From: Chytriomyces cf. hyalinus JEL632
Taxonomy: Eukaryota; Chytridiomycota; Chytridiomycetes; Chytridiales; Chytriomycetaceae
Direction of reading: 5' to 3'
Assembly (NCBI GenBank): GCA_025435555.1
Contig: JAIWWG010000057.1
Coordinates: 179,131-243,130 of the forward strand
DNA: 64,000 bases
In this document: one piece after another, positions 11,315 through 22,394 of the stretch
How positions within the stretch are numbered: the stretch's first letter is position 1
Layout of the letters: the number at the start of each line of letters is the position of its first letter
The notes under the pieces: model-generated
Told to the model about the DNA's origin: nothing
The model's input: the letters and a program-made list of their open reading frames with translations, nothing else
The model's database searches: none
Program-made: the position numbers and the translations under genes

Positions 11315-12304
11315 TCACATTCTTCTACTTGAGGCTGAAACTTGGAGTCCAAACTTGTCGATTTCTTTTGTTGCAATGTCGAGCACAATTTTTAGTGCAC
11401 CTTGGCTTTTGACGCGTGTGACTGTTTGTTTTGAGTGTTTGTCAGACCAGCATCGGACCAAACCTGGTCAGTGTTCCCCACCTTCCCGGCCTTTCGACTG
11501 AGCGATGAAATTTGGATCCAGATACTCTGGAACGCGACCTGTCGCCCAAGAAAGGAATGCGTTGAACGGAGTTGTTGCGCGAGGAACCACCGTCGGAATA
11601 TAGAGAACGTGTCTGGAGCACAATGATCAGTAAGCTTTCCCTGATTCGGATTGAATCAATCCAACCTTCCAGCGGTTAAAGGTAGCCGCCTGGCGACGCA
11701 AAACAAAGTGGCTCAGTTTTCACAAAGAAATCGAGTTGGGATCAAGAGCCTCACACTGCCCCATATCCACGCACGACATCTCTCCCAAACTCATCCAGCC
11801 CATACACACACACAACAAGCTGCGGCCATCCGAATGGATTTGTCGATTTGAAGCATACGTCAATTGGGAAATTCCAAACGCACGTCCGCGAAAACGCACC
11901 GGATGAATACATTGCCTGCGGAATGCAAAATGTTGAGTTTTTGGATTTTAAATTGGCAACTTCTGAAGCTGAAAGAGTGGTGAGTTTTTCGCGCGTACCT
12001 GACTGAAGGTTGTGGAGGTTGAAGCGCGTGCCATCTGAGTCAGGCCGTCTTCAAGCCCACTGACGACCACCTTACGATGGTTGGCGTGATGTGTAAGCGC
12101 AAGTTCTAAATTATTGGAATGGCAAGTTGGACTGTTGTACCCAATCCGGCCCGTATTTGAAGTTGTATTTGCAGTAGAGGTTGTCGAAATACGGGTACTG
12201 TGAAGTGGAGTTTAAAGCCGCGCGCAAACGACGCCAGTTGAATTCAGAGCACGTACGAGCGCTGACTCGATCTGTCCCGTGACTGTGACTGAAAAGAAGC
12301 TCAT
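11315..12304 (-). CDS. B9D1: B9 domain protein of the ciliary transition zone
   Basis: Seven exons: 12304-12257, 12197-12141, 12070-11999, 11915-11755, 11689-11666, 11612-11482 and 11421-11315 (199 aa). Landmarks in order: [111 protein letters not shown] and [19 protein letters not shown]. These track the B9D1 family along its full length. B9D1 is part of the MKS/B9 complex at the base of cilia, so the organism should build flagella. All splice phases are consistent (600 nt in total). Several plus-strand open frames over this gene are shadows. Its start is 70 bp from the divergent OLA1 start. Confidence 0.95.
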
Positions 12305-12374
12305 TTTGAAAGGACTGTTTGTTTTGATCAGCAATGTTTTTACTTTTTTTACTCACATAAATCCGAAAGAAAAA

Positions 12375-13843
12375 ATGACAACCCGTTTTGGCCGAGTGAA
12401 GGCGAACCTTCGTATGGGAGTTGTTGGGTAATGAATGCAGCCCTCCTGCGCAGCAGCCTCATGCCAACCTGCCCTGCCTTGTTGTTGCTTACCGTATTTC
12501 ACTTCATTCACGCCAGTCTTCCTAACGTCGGAAAGTCCAGTTTGTTCAACCTGCTCACCGAACAATCTGTTCCCGCCGAAAACTTCCCTTTCTGTTAGTC
12601 TCATTTTTTTTTTGTATTCGGCGTCATCAATTTGTGCTGCGTAGTCCTTAACCCATGCATATCTCTTGCCAGGCACGATCGAGCCGAATGAAGCTCGTTG
12701 CGCTGTCCCAGATGCCCGTTACGACTTCTTGTGCAAGTTGTGGAAGTCACCTTCCCTCATCCCAGCATACCTGATGGTGACGGATATCGCTGGTCTGATC
12801 AAGGGAGCCGCTGGTGCGTTCAGTCTTTTGTTTTTCAATGTCTCTGACTGGATGACTCATAATTTCTCACTTTTCAGAGGGTGCCGGTCTTGGAAACGCA
12901 TTCTTGTCGCACATTCAAGCTGTCGATGGAATCTACCACTGCATTCGTATCTTTGACAACGACGATGGTAACATCTACATCCTTTTTTCTTGCCTGTCAA
13001 AGGGGCATTGGACCTTAACAAAAAACATTCCCAGTTATCCACGTCGACGACTCCATCGATCCCATCCGCGATCTCGAAACAATCCAAACCGAACTCTGCA
13101 AAAAGGATCTCGAAATCCTGAAAAAGGCTGTCGCCGCCGAAGAACTCGCCGTCAAAAAATCTGCCGGAAAAATGAAGCTCAGTCCCACGTTCATCAACGC
13201 CACAGAAAAGCTGCAAACCATGCTCTCGAAAAACATTTCAGTGCGAAGCGGCGAGTGGTCCACCACTGAAGTTGAAATGATCAACGACAAGATGCGATTC
13301 ATTACTACCAAGCCGATTGTGTACCTCGCCAACATGACCAAAGCAGACTACTTGCGTAAAAAAAACAAGTGGTTGGCCAAGATCCATGCTTGGATTCAGG
13401 CCCATGGTGGCGGTGTGTTGATTCCATTCTCCATCGAGTTTGAGGAAGAATACTGGGGCGCTGAGGACAAGGCTGCTTACTTGAAAGAATGTGGTGCCGA
13501 AGGAATTGTCTCTGCCCTGCCAAAGATTATCACGACCGGTTACAAGGAGTTGAACTTGGTCAACTTTTTCACTGCCGGAGAAAAGGAAGTGCGTTCTTGG
13601 ACAGTGTACGGTGGTGCAGTTGCGCCTGAAGCTGCATCCGTGATTCACACCGACTTTGCCAAAGGTTTCATTAAAGCTGAAGTGGCTGCGTTTGCGGACT
13701 TTAAGGAGCACCACGGAGGTTCCAAGAGTATGGCGAGTGTGAAGGCTGCTGGAAAGTACAGAATTGAAGGGAAAACGTACGTTGTCAAGGATGGTGACAT
13801 TTGCCACTTTCAGATTGGTACCATTACGCAAGGAAAGAAGTAA
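12375..13843 (+). CDS. OLA1: Obg-like ATPase 1 (YchF family)
   Basis: Exons 12375-12427, 12517-12593, 12673-12813, 12878-12967 and 13035-13843 give 389 aa, close to the usual 390-396. The P-loop GLPNVGKSS is rebuilt across intron 1. [28 protein letters not shown] and [15 protein letters not shown] are classical YchF motifs. The G4 position reads [15 protein letters not shown], the altered NxxD motif that gives this family ATP rather than GTP preference. The C-terminal TGS domain ([20 protein letters not shown]...[12 protein letters not shown]) is complete. OLA1 is a cytosolic translation/stress-associated ATPase. Confidence 0.97.
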
Positions 13844-14304
13844 TGGACCCTTTTCTTTTTCTCTTTTACTGGGGGTTAGCATTGTCATGGATGCCATGGA
13901 AATACGCGTTTCTTTTCCACTTTGATAAGCAAAATACACGTTTTCTAAGCGAAGTTTCCAAGTCAAAGCAAGAATTGTCCACTTGATAACGACATCTTCG
14001 CAACACTGTCGAACAAAATCTCGTACAAGAGCTCGATTCTGCGGGTATGGGAGATGCGCTCATGGTGGCGCGACAATGCAGCCATGCACGTTTTCTAAGC
14101 ACAGTTTAACTTATACCTTCAGACATCAAAAAGAGTGGCATAAAGAAACAAACAAACAAAAAAAAGAAACGAAATCAGCTTGCAGTTGTGAAGAGTGGAA
14201 AAAAAAGAAACAAGAGACGGCCGAGACAAAACACAGAGGTCTAGAGTCACGAAAAATAGAAGAAAAAAAAAAGCAAAAAATAAAACAGAATCCCAGCACG
14301 GTTT
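13844..14304. other. Convergent 3' spacer (OLA1 / NIPA)
   Basis: No gene seen. The segment is A-rich on the plus strand (14150-14290) and contains a 14-bp direct repeat, CACGTTTTCTAAGC, at 13937-13950 and 14097-14110. Confidence 0.5.
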
Positions 14305-17300
14305 TCACACGTGTGTCTTCTTCAGTCGGTCCCCAAGCACAAACACTCCAAAAAAGATGACCCCAATCGCAAGAATAAAAAGCCCGTACTGTCGCGGTGT
14401 GAATCCTGAAAACTCGTCAAAGTAGACACCTCCGCCCCTAAAAAATTCGCCGTCAGTGAGTTATGAGGACAATAAACAGGTATGCAGAGTAGCAATACTT
14501 ACACAACATCAAACAACGTCCACACAACAAAAAATACTGGAATCTGCAGCAAAGCGTCGTACCGCTGCAACCCCATGTTGATCCAATACACTTGCGCAAA
14601 AGCTGTGAAAACCGTCACAGCCAGAATCATCCATGAATAAATGCTGTTGAATTGGTTGTCGCCGAGAAACGAGTTTGTCAAAAGGTGAATAGTAGATTTC
14701 GCAAAGAGTGTTGTTGTAGTTCCCATGAGGCCCTGAGGAAAGAATTGCACCGACGACGTGTCAGTATTGTTGAACAATCGCAGTTGAAGGTGAGATCAAT
14801 AAAAAAAGGACGAAAAAGAAATAAACTCAACTCCTAAGGCAGCGTAAGAGATTGGCAACCCAACTGCAACCACCTTGTCAGTCACTTTATACTTTCTCTG
14901 AAACCTGGGCACCAGCTCCACCCGTTTCATCGCTTCCAACCATTTCCGCACATCTGCCGGCATGGCGTTGTACAATCGCCGCTTAAACCCAGCCATCCAT
15001 GATTCCTTCTCCTTCGCCTTCAGTCTGTCACTGAACGAGTCTTCCATATCTGGTGTTACACTGTCAGTGTCCTCATCTCGTTCCGCACGACTATCACCCA
15101 CAGTTGTTGCAGACGCAGTTCCTGATCCACCCATTAATCCCGCAACAATAGAGCGCCGCATCACTCGAGGCCCGACGTCATCTGAAATTTTAAACTCAGA
15201 GGCAGGTTCGCCACCTTTTTGGACGTTGGAATGCGGATCCACAACTGAACCTTGATTAGTGTTGGTATCTACGTGTAATCCATTGTTCTGCGCAGTTGCA
15301 TCTCCCTCTTCGCTCAGAAATTTTGATACCGCATCCTTCATTCCCAATGGTCCAACTTCATTCGAGGCAGCCCCACCAATCGACGCCCTTGAACCAGTCA
15401 TCTCATTCGCTCCCGTAACTGGCGTTCCTGCACGACTTCCAGAATTCAAAAGCCGAGAAACACGTTCTTTTATCGGGAGTGCAGCTGCAGTCGCCGCACC
15501 ACCTGCACCTGCGTTCATATACACACGGCTATAAAGACTCCCTGTCCACTCCAATACTGAGTTCTGAGATTCCAGTGCTGCACCCATAATGGGACTTTTA
15601 GGAAGTGGGTCACGATGCTGCTGTAGATGGTTCGACGAGGTCCATTGCGACCGTGTTGATGTTGCGGAGACAGGAGCTGTGGGTGTGGCGTTCAAGGGTT
15701 GAAGCTGAGTCATTTGAAATTCGTTGGTCGTGTATGACGTTGAAATTGGACGGCGAGATGGGTTTCGAGGAGATGGTGGAATCGTTACGGTTGTAGTTGT
15801 GGTCGTGATTGTGATCTCCCCTGGGGTGTCCTGGGTGTCGTCTTGCAGTGCCGTAGCGGATGGCGCGGACTGTTTGTCCACGTTTTTTTCAATAATACAA
15901 ATGTAAACAAAGAATGAGATTGCGGACGCGAGAGTCACGCAGAGGAAGATGATGGTCGGGATGCGGCGGAAGAGTTTGAGAAGGATGCAAATGTTGTAGT
16001 CTGGAAATAGTCAAGTTTCAGAGCCTGTGTTTTTGAAACCTTAATTTGTTCATAGTGATTACCTTGAGAGCTGACGCCGGCAAAGACTACCGTCATGGAA
16101 GAGCCTCCAACAATAAACACACTTCCGACGATATCTTTCCAGGTCCAACTTTCGTTATTAATGTATGGTGCTGCAATAATGTTGACAACTAAGGAGATGG
16201 ATCCAAGTGGCGCGACAAGGGATTGCGGTGCAAATTGCAGGGCCGCAAAATTGACCAAGTTGGCTAAAATGTAGACACCCATACCAAGGACCCATATCTG
16301 GTAAAAACGTTCAAGCAGAATAAATAACAGTAGAATAAATATGCCACAAGCAGCCGGGCAAGACACTGCAAACTTACTGGATTCTTGACCAAATTGCCAA
16401 AATTTAGTTTTTTATCCAAATCCGAGGCAGCTGAATCTTGAGAGTTCGCATTGACAATTGATATTGGCAGGTGCTCCTGCGATTGAGTTACGCGAGTTGT
16501 TATTTGCTCAACTGTAACCTCCCCGCTGGTAGAATTGAGCGATTCTGAACTGGTTTGTCCAGGCGCAGCAAGAGGAGAGCTGACAACATCCGTGCCAGAA
16601 AGCAAATCGGGCTTTGCGATGGCTGGAGACGACGTTTGACCTTCCACAGTGACGTCTGAGTAGGCTTTTGCTGGTCGAAGGGAGTTCCAACCCTTTTTCA
16701 AATGGCTGCTCCATGAACCCGGAAAGTTTCTGGAGATTGAGAAAAACCGTAGATATTAGAGACATGGCTGTTGGAATGCGTGCTGAAAAGATATGATGAA
16801 GTATCGATGAACCCGACAGAAATAAAAATAGACTCAACTTGAGAGCCCCAATTTTCAGTTTTTTTATCTGAGTTTCTTTCTTTTCAGCATCTTCTTCCTC
16901 GCTTCGCCTCCTTAGCGCAAGCTTTTGCAGATTTAGACCAATGTTATTTGCGGCGGCACCAAAGATTGAAATCACAATTCCGATCCACAGAGTCGATTTC
17001 TGGTCAGCAAGGGAGCAAAACAAGTCTGTCGAAGAATCAGAGGAAGCCCTGCAAGAGGTGGACGGGGAGCAAGTTGAGATAGTTTTTGGATTTGTGCCAG
17101 CAGTGCCAAACGAGGCACAAGTGTCCCCCACGGCTCCTCCTGCACAACACGCTTGATGGATGGAATATGTCTTGAGTTGAAGTGGATTTGCGGGGTTGAA
17201 GAGGGCGGTTGAGTCGGGTTCACAGTCTGATGCAATTGTGCAGTATTGCGGCGCACACAGGGCAGACAGCGACTCGTTTCCAGCATTGGAGCCGAGTCGG

Positions 17301-17627
17301 CGCTGGGTCCAGTGGTACTGTGCGCAGTCTGATGCCTTTGAGCAAGTCTGGCCTGGAAGAAACAAGGAGATTATTAATAATTGGAAGACATGGGGGCCAA
17401 AGCACAAGGAGTACGGGCCATCAAGGAAACTCACCCGCTGCGACCGCTACGGAGCAGAAGGAATCGACACATAGAAAGGCAGCGACTCCGTTTGTTCCCA
17501 AGTTGCTCGTGAGAGCGGCGCAGTCTCCGTCGCTTTTGCAGGCCACAGTCAAGTTGGAGGAGGCGGCAGCTGCATGCGTGTCTGACACTGCGACCAGTGC
17601 TGTGAGTATCAGAAGCGAGGGTCTCAT
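14305..17627 (-). CDS. NIPA-type Mg2+ transporter with Cys-rich ectodomain
   Basis: Exons 17627-17435, 17352-16839, 16729-16378, 16297-16063, 16000-14832, 14732-14503 and 14437-14305 give 941 aa, about twice the usual NIPA length. The N-terminus has a signal peptide (MRPSLLILTALVAVSDTHA) and a Cys-rich luminal/extracellular part with repeats of the type CKSDGDC, CSKASDC, CTIASDC. The transporter core is split into blocks: IFGAAANNIGLNLQKLALRR; VLGMGVYILANLVNFAALQF with PQSLVAPLGSISLVVN; LFAKSTIHLLTNSF; and a last hydrophobic helix after GGVYFDEFSGF. Two long Ser/Thr-rich insertions, probably cytosolic, separate the blocks. NIPA proteins are described as Mg2+ transporters; here that is by family only. 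Confidence 0.87.
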
Positions 17628-18661
17628 GCTGGGGGTTGCGTTGTCTCCCTTCGTTGGCGTCCAGTTCGATCAGGGGAAGTCCCTATTTTTTCTTTTGTTT
17701 AAATTTGAAATTTAACCTGGCTGTTATTAATCTTCGTCTTCCAATCCTTCCATCTCCACTTACCAACCACGTTTATTGCGAATGCTCGTCGTGCACATGT
17801 CCGAATATGGAGCAGCAAACATGCATGCATTGCGAGCATACCTGTGGATCTGGACAGCCTCACTTCGGGGGTATGCATGACATGGATACAGGTTAGTTTG
17901 GCAATGTCGATACACCCCTGCGAGGAGGAGTGCATGTTCAGACCAGATAGACATCTGCTGTGAGATATGGTTTGTTGAACACCAGTCGCTCGCTTTTGAT
18001 GTTGCAAAGGGAGCATTGAAACCCCCCTGGACACACCCACATGGAACCATGTTTCTCAGCAGCAACACCTAAACATACCCGCACTTTAGAGAATAGACTT
18101 GGAATCTGTAGATGACGGTTGATGGATGCCACGCTGGTTTTAGCCACTATTTCAGATTCAAATGTCAACACATCCTGCAGCTGGCGTGGGAAGCAGGCTG
18201 GATGACCACGCATCCATCATCCACGGGGTACTTTAGCCGCCCATGAACAATGCATCGCCCAAATGCCTCGTTGAAAGAGACTCAGCACTTCTGGAATAGT
18301 GCCTTGTTCTCAAGAATAAGCTCCGATTTTCTGGAAATGTTGTTCAACAGGAACAGCTGATTGGCAACCCTTGTTTTTTATTCTTTCGCATTTCCACCAC
18401 CGTTACGTCAGGAAGCAAACCGACCCACCAAGTGCTTCGCCGTGGTCACCAACTCTCTTCTTTTTCCCACATATCTTGCTTTATTTTATTGAGTTCAGTC
18501 TCCACGTTCTTGCCGAATCAGATAAGGTAAATCCCAGACAGTGGGCGTTGATACGAGGCGCGCGCATACCCGTTATAAGTGCCCTTTGCCTCCTTGTGTC
18601 TTGCAGCGCAGTAAGTGCCGCACCAAAAGCGGAAGTTGAGCGCCAGATAAGATGTTAAAAA
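17628..18661. promoter_or_regulatory. Divergent intergenic region, 1.03 kb
   Basis: Lies between the divergent starts of the NIPA and chorismate mutase genes, so it should hold both promoters. Open frames here are short and without recognisable motifs. No RNA gene or repeat of note was seen. Confidence 0.4.
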
Positions 18662-19921
18662 ATGTCTAATTTTCATGTGCAGAGTCCCTTGGGCACACCA
18701 TCATCCGCAACTCTGCCCGAGGTCCCCAACTTTCTATCGCTCGATAGAATTCGGCATGAACTGGTTCTGATGGAGGACACGATTGTGTTTGGTGAGTTCC
18801 CCACTGGAATGCTTGAAGCACGGTCCGTGTTTGTTGACATTCTCTTTTGTGCCCAGCCCTTGTCGAGCGCGCTGGCTTTGGTATTTACATTGCTTAAAAA
18901 ACACTTGGCGCGGCAGTTGGGGCACGGTTCTCTGATGGAACATCTTTACTTCCATATGCCCTGTTTTCTAGCGCAAAACTTGTGCATCTACACCGAAGGA
19001 CACGAAAACTTCAAATTTGCAGAGCCTGTGAAGGGATCTTTCCTAGACTACTTTTTGGCCGAAATGGAAGCTGTCCATGGTATTTGCTTGTCTCTGGTCA
19101 TGCGGCGCATCAAGCAACATTTATGTTTATGTGGTTTTTCTTCCAGCAAAAGTCCGCAGATACACATCCCCCGACGAGTATCCATTCACAAGTCCTGAAA
19201 AGCTTCCGAAACCTGTTCTACCCCCTCTGAAGTTCCCTCAGCTATTGTGCCCAAACAATATCAACATCAACAACACCATCAAGCAAATTTATGTGGAAAA
19301 GGTGCGCTGATCAGAATTGATCTTATGGATGAAAGCTTACAAGTCATACAGATCATTCCGTCTCTTTGCAGAGAGGGGGATGACTCAAACTACGGATCTT
19401 CATCGACAAAAGATATCGAAGCACTCCAAGTGCTGTCGCGCAGAATTCATTTTGGTAACTTTTGGTGCTCAAATCTGCATAACGGGTTTACAAACTCATT
19501 GCTTATTTTTTTTAAAGGCAAGTTTGTGGCTGAAGCAAAATTCCAAGACCCCAAAACGCAAGATGAATACATTCGTCTCATTGAGGCCAAAGATCGCGCA
19601 GGCATTGAGGCTCTTTTGACGAACCGTGCCGTTGAAGAACGCCTCCTGAAGCGTTTACGACTCAAAGCCTTTATTTTTGGCCAAGAAGTGGACGACACAC
19701 AAACGGATGCTAGTAACCTGAGTTCAGGAATGAATGAGTCAAGTTGGCGTGTGCCGGGGACTCCAGTGACTGGGACACCACCAAAAAAGTCACGCAAGAT
19801 TAATCCAGACCTAGTTGTGCATTTGTATGAGCAGTTTGTGATTCCCCTGACAAAAGATGTGGAAGTGGAATACCTGATGGGAAGATTGAAGTACCATCCT
19901 GAATTTACACCATCCTTCTGA
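18662..19921 (+). CDS. ARO7: Chorismate mutase (AroQ eukaryotic type)
   Basis: Exons 18662-18791, 18857-18880, 18972-19079, 19147-19301, 19352-19454 and 19518-19921 give 307 aa. It converts chorismate to prephenate on the way to Phe and Tyr. Recognisable segments: LSLDRIRHELVLMEDTIVF, GSFLDYFLAEMEAVHAKVRRY (rejoined across an intron), SPDEYPFTSPEKLPKPVLPP, CREGDDSNYGSSSTKDIEAL, QVLSRRIHFGKFVAEAKFQD and EQFVIPLTKDVEVEYLMGRL. This is the yeast Aro7 layout, including the region of the allosteric site. A Ser/Thr-rich insertion of about 30 residues (SGMNESSWRVPGTPVTGTPP) before the last helices is unusual. One 24-nt exon is included because it restores the reading frame (ALVERAGF). Confidence 0.95.
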
Positions 19922-20199
19922 AGTTTGAGTTGTCACTGAATAAAGAACTTCTGATCTGTCTGCACCAAGCTGCACAAGCAAACAGGTCGTGGTAGGAACG
20001 TGGAGGAAAGCTGGCGTGGATGTGTGAGTTGCGAAGCCAACTACATAAATAACGGTGACTGCATGCCCTCGTCACACCTTACTTGCAGCCATTCCAGCGC
20101 GTGTATGTCTGGCCAGTAGTGGCTATATTTTATGTCTTGAACTTGTGTAAATCGGGGGACATATTTTTGCTTTTTATTGACATCGAGCCAATAAAATAA

Positions 20200-22016
20200 A
20201 TGTTGCGAAGCGCAAACTTGACTGTTGCTGCGATATCCGCTCGCAGATTGCTCTCGTCAGCGTCAGTCTCTGCGACCTCCCCAGCTCCACCAGCTGCACC
20301 GGCTCCAACAGCAGCATCAACCCCAGCAGCTGCTTCAACTCCGTCCACTTCAACAGATGCAGTATCGGAATGGACTCCAGTTTAGTGCATGCCCTTTTCC
20401 GACTTCTCCCGCTACAATCGGGCGAAATCTTAACCCATCGTCACGTTCATTTCAGGCTCTGGCTGTTCCCGAAAAATTGAACTCGCTCTTTCGCCTGCCA
20501 TCTGCCTCGAATTCAATCTTCACCATCAAAAATTCATCGGCCAGCGCCTCGCAGTCCATCAAAAAGGCTCTTGCCTCCTCTCTGTTTCTGGAAAACATGA
20601 AAAGCACAGTAATGTTGAGAGATTCATGGCTCTCGTTGCTCTCTCTCATCAACTCAGAAGTTGCAAAAAGCGAATCAAAAATGAAGATTTTCCTTGGTAA
20701 ATACCTGCATCAACGAGTTTCGAAAAGCACCAGCAATTTCTGAAACTTTGCATGCGATTATGTTTTCAGATGGAGCATCTGGTGTCGGAAAGTCAACTTA
20801 CCTCACGCACATTGCAACTCACTTTAAATCCTTCGGATTTATTGTCGTTCATCTGCCCAATGGTAAACAAATGAAAACATGTACATCTGAGATCTCGTTT
20901 TTAAAGAAATGTTTTTCCTTTTTTTTATTCCCCTGACTTGCAGTTGCAAACTGGGTTTCTGGACTTGAACCATACGCGCAATCTCCGGACTCTCCCCATT
21001 TTACGCAACCTGCATTCACATCAACCGTACTCAAGCAAATCCATGACGTGAATGCTGAAGTACTGGCCAAGGCAAGTGGTCTCCTTGCTTGGACATTCGC
21101 GAATATTTAATAATTTGCCTGTCAACAGGTTGTGGTCAAAGGCAGATACGTTTTTGAAGAAACCCCTTTTTCGGGAACATTATCAGAGCTGCTCTCAGTT
21201 GGCATTGAATCCCCTGCAAAGGCCCATAAGGTTCTTGACTCTTTCATCTCGGAGTTGCTCGAACATCCCGAAAACAGGTTTGCACTTTTGATTGAAAAAT
21301 GACACACATCAGATGCTAACCAGAAGAGTTTTCGAAAAGACCAAAGGTCTTGTTTTCGTTCGATCAAGTCAATGCCCTTTACACAGCAACGTCGTACAAT
21401 GACACGAACAGTAGCCCGATTCTCTCAAGCCAACTTGAGCTCCTTCGTCCTTTCCTGCGTGTGATGTCAACTCCCGTCATTGTAAGCATCTTCAACAATT
21501 TACTGAAAACCATTCGAAGAGGAGTGAAAACTAAATGAACGTTTTACTCAGCCAAAGGGAATCGTCGTCTGTGCATGCGACAACACAAACACAAAAATTC
21601 GATCCCCTTTTCTGTCGCACCTTCTTCAAGCAATTCCTCAAGCAATAACCAAGGATCTTCAAGAATACACGCCACCAACCCCGAAGGATTTGTCACCATT
21701 CTCAGCAACGCAACCTTCCTCAATCTCGTCGCAATCATCAGCTGTTACGAATGAAAAATCACCACACGCCATTGTCTCTGAAAGCGTGTCACCGGCACTT
21801 TATGACCCATTCACATTCGATAGTGCTGCACACCCTCGTGGAGTTCTAGCGCGTTACAACGTGCCTGGTTTGCAACCAGGAGAGGCGTACGCGTTGATTG
21901 ACGGATTGCGGAAAACGGGTGCATTGCAGGTTTCGAAAGTGTCTGATGCGTTTGTGGTGAAGGCAGTTATGCTCACGAATGGAAATGCAAAGGCGCTTTT
22001 GAATTACTGTATCTGA
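20200..22016 (+). CDS. DAP3: Mitoribosomal protein mS29 (DAP3)
   Basis: Exons 20200-20379, 20456-20696, 20770-20862, 20944-21071, 21129-21277, 21340-21481 and 21552-22016 give 465 aa. The N-terminus is a mitochondrial presequence type (MLRSANLTVAAISARRLLSS) followed by an Ala/Pro/Thr tract. The P-loop DGASGVGKSTYLTH, VHLPNVANWVSGLEPYA, VLFSFDQVNALYTATSY and IVVCACDNTNTKIRSP match the GTP-binding DAP3/mS29 protein of the mitochondrial small subunit. The fourth intron (21072-21128) has a GC donor, AAG|GCAAGT. The acceptor at 21339 (tcgaaaag) was chosen because it gives HPENRPKVLFSFDQ in frame. A Ser/Thr-rich stretch near residue 360 is an insertion relative to animal DAP3. Confidence 0.92.
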
Positions 22017-22394
22017 TTTTATGAAAAGAAGGAGGCCTTTTACTACGGCTTTGATTTTACTGTTTTTTTTTTTTTCTCGTTTGCCTTTCTTGAGTCTTTG
22101 TTTTGTTTTCTGATGAACGGTCGTATGGGGGTATGTCTCCCTGTTGCCAACTCGTTGATGAAAGTTATTGGATGGGGAAAACTGACGGGAAAGTTTTGAA
22201 CCGCTTGATTCTAATATATTGTTGGCAAGCCATGTGTTCCCGTTGAAAATGAAATGAAATGAACTGACGGATACTTTCACGAAGTAAACAGAAAAAAGAG
22301 AGCGCATTCAAAGAAAAAAAGGCGATTCTGGGCATTCCGGAACCAAGCTGAGTGAAGGCTAATCAGGTAATCCCTGACCACACAGTGCAGTCTT
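22017..22394. other. Convergent 3' spacer (mS29 / septin)
   Basis: No gene seen. It contains a T-rich tract near 22060-22075 and the 3' ends of two convergent transcripts. Confidence 0.5.

Noticed and set aside
11310-12110. Plus-strand exon chain with F-box-like and other protein-like pieces
   Set aside because: The minus strand encodes a complete B9D1 with consistent splice phases. The plus-strand pieces need several poor or very short introns and are its shadows.
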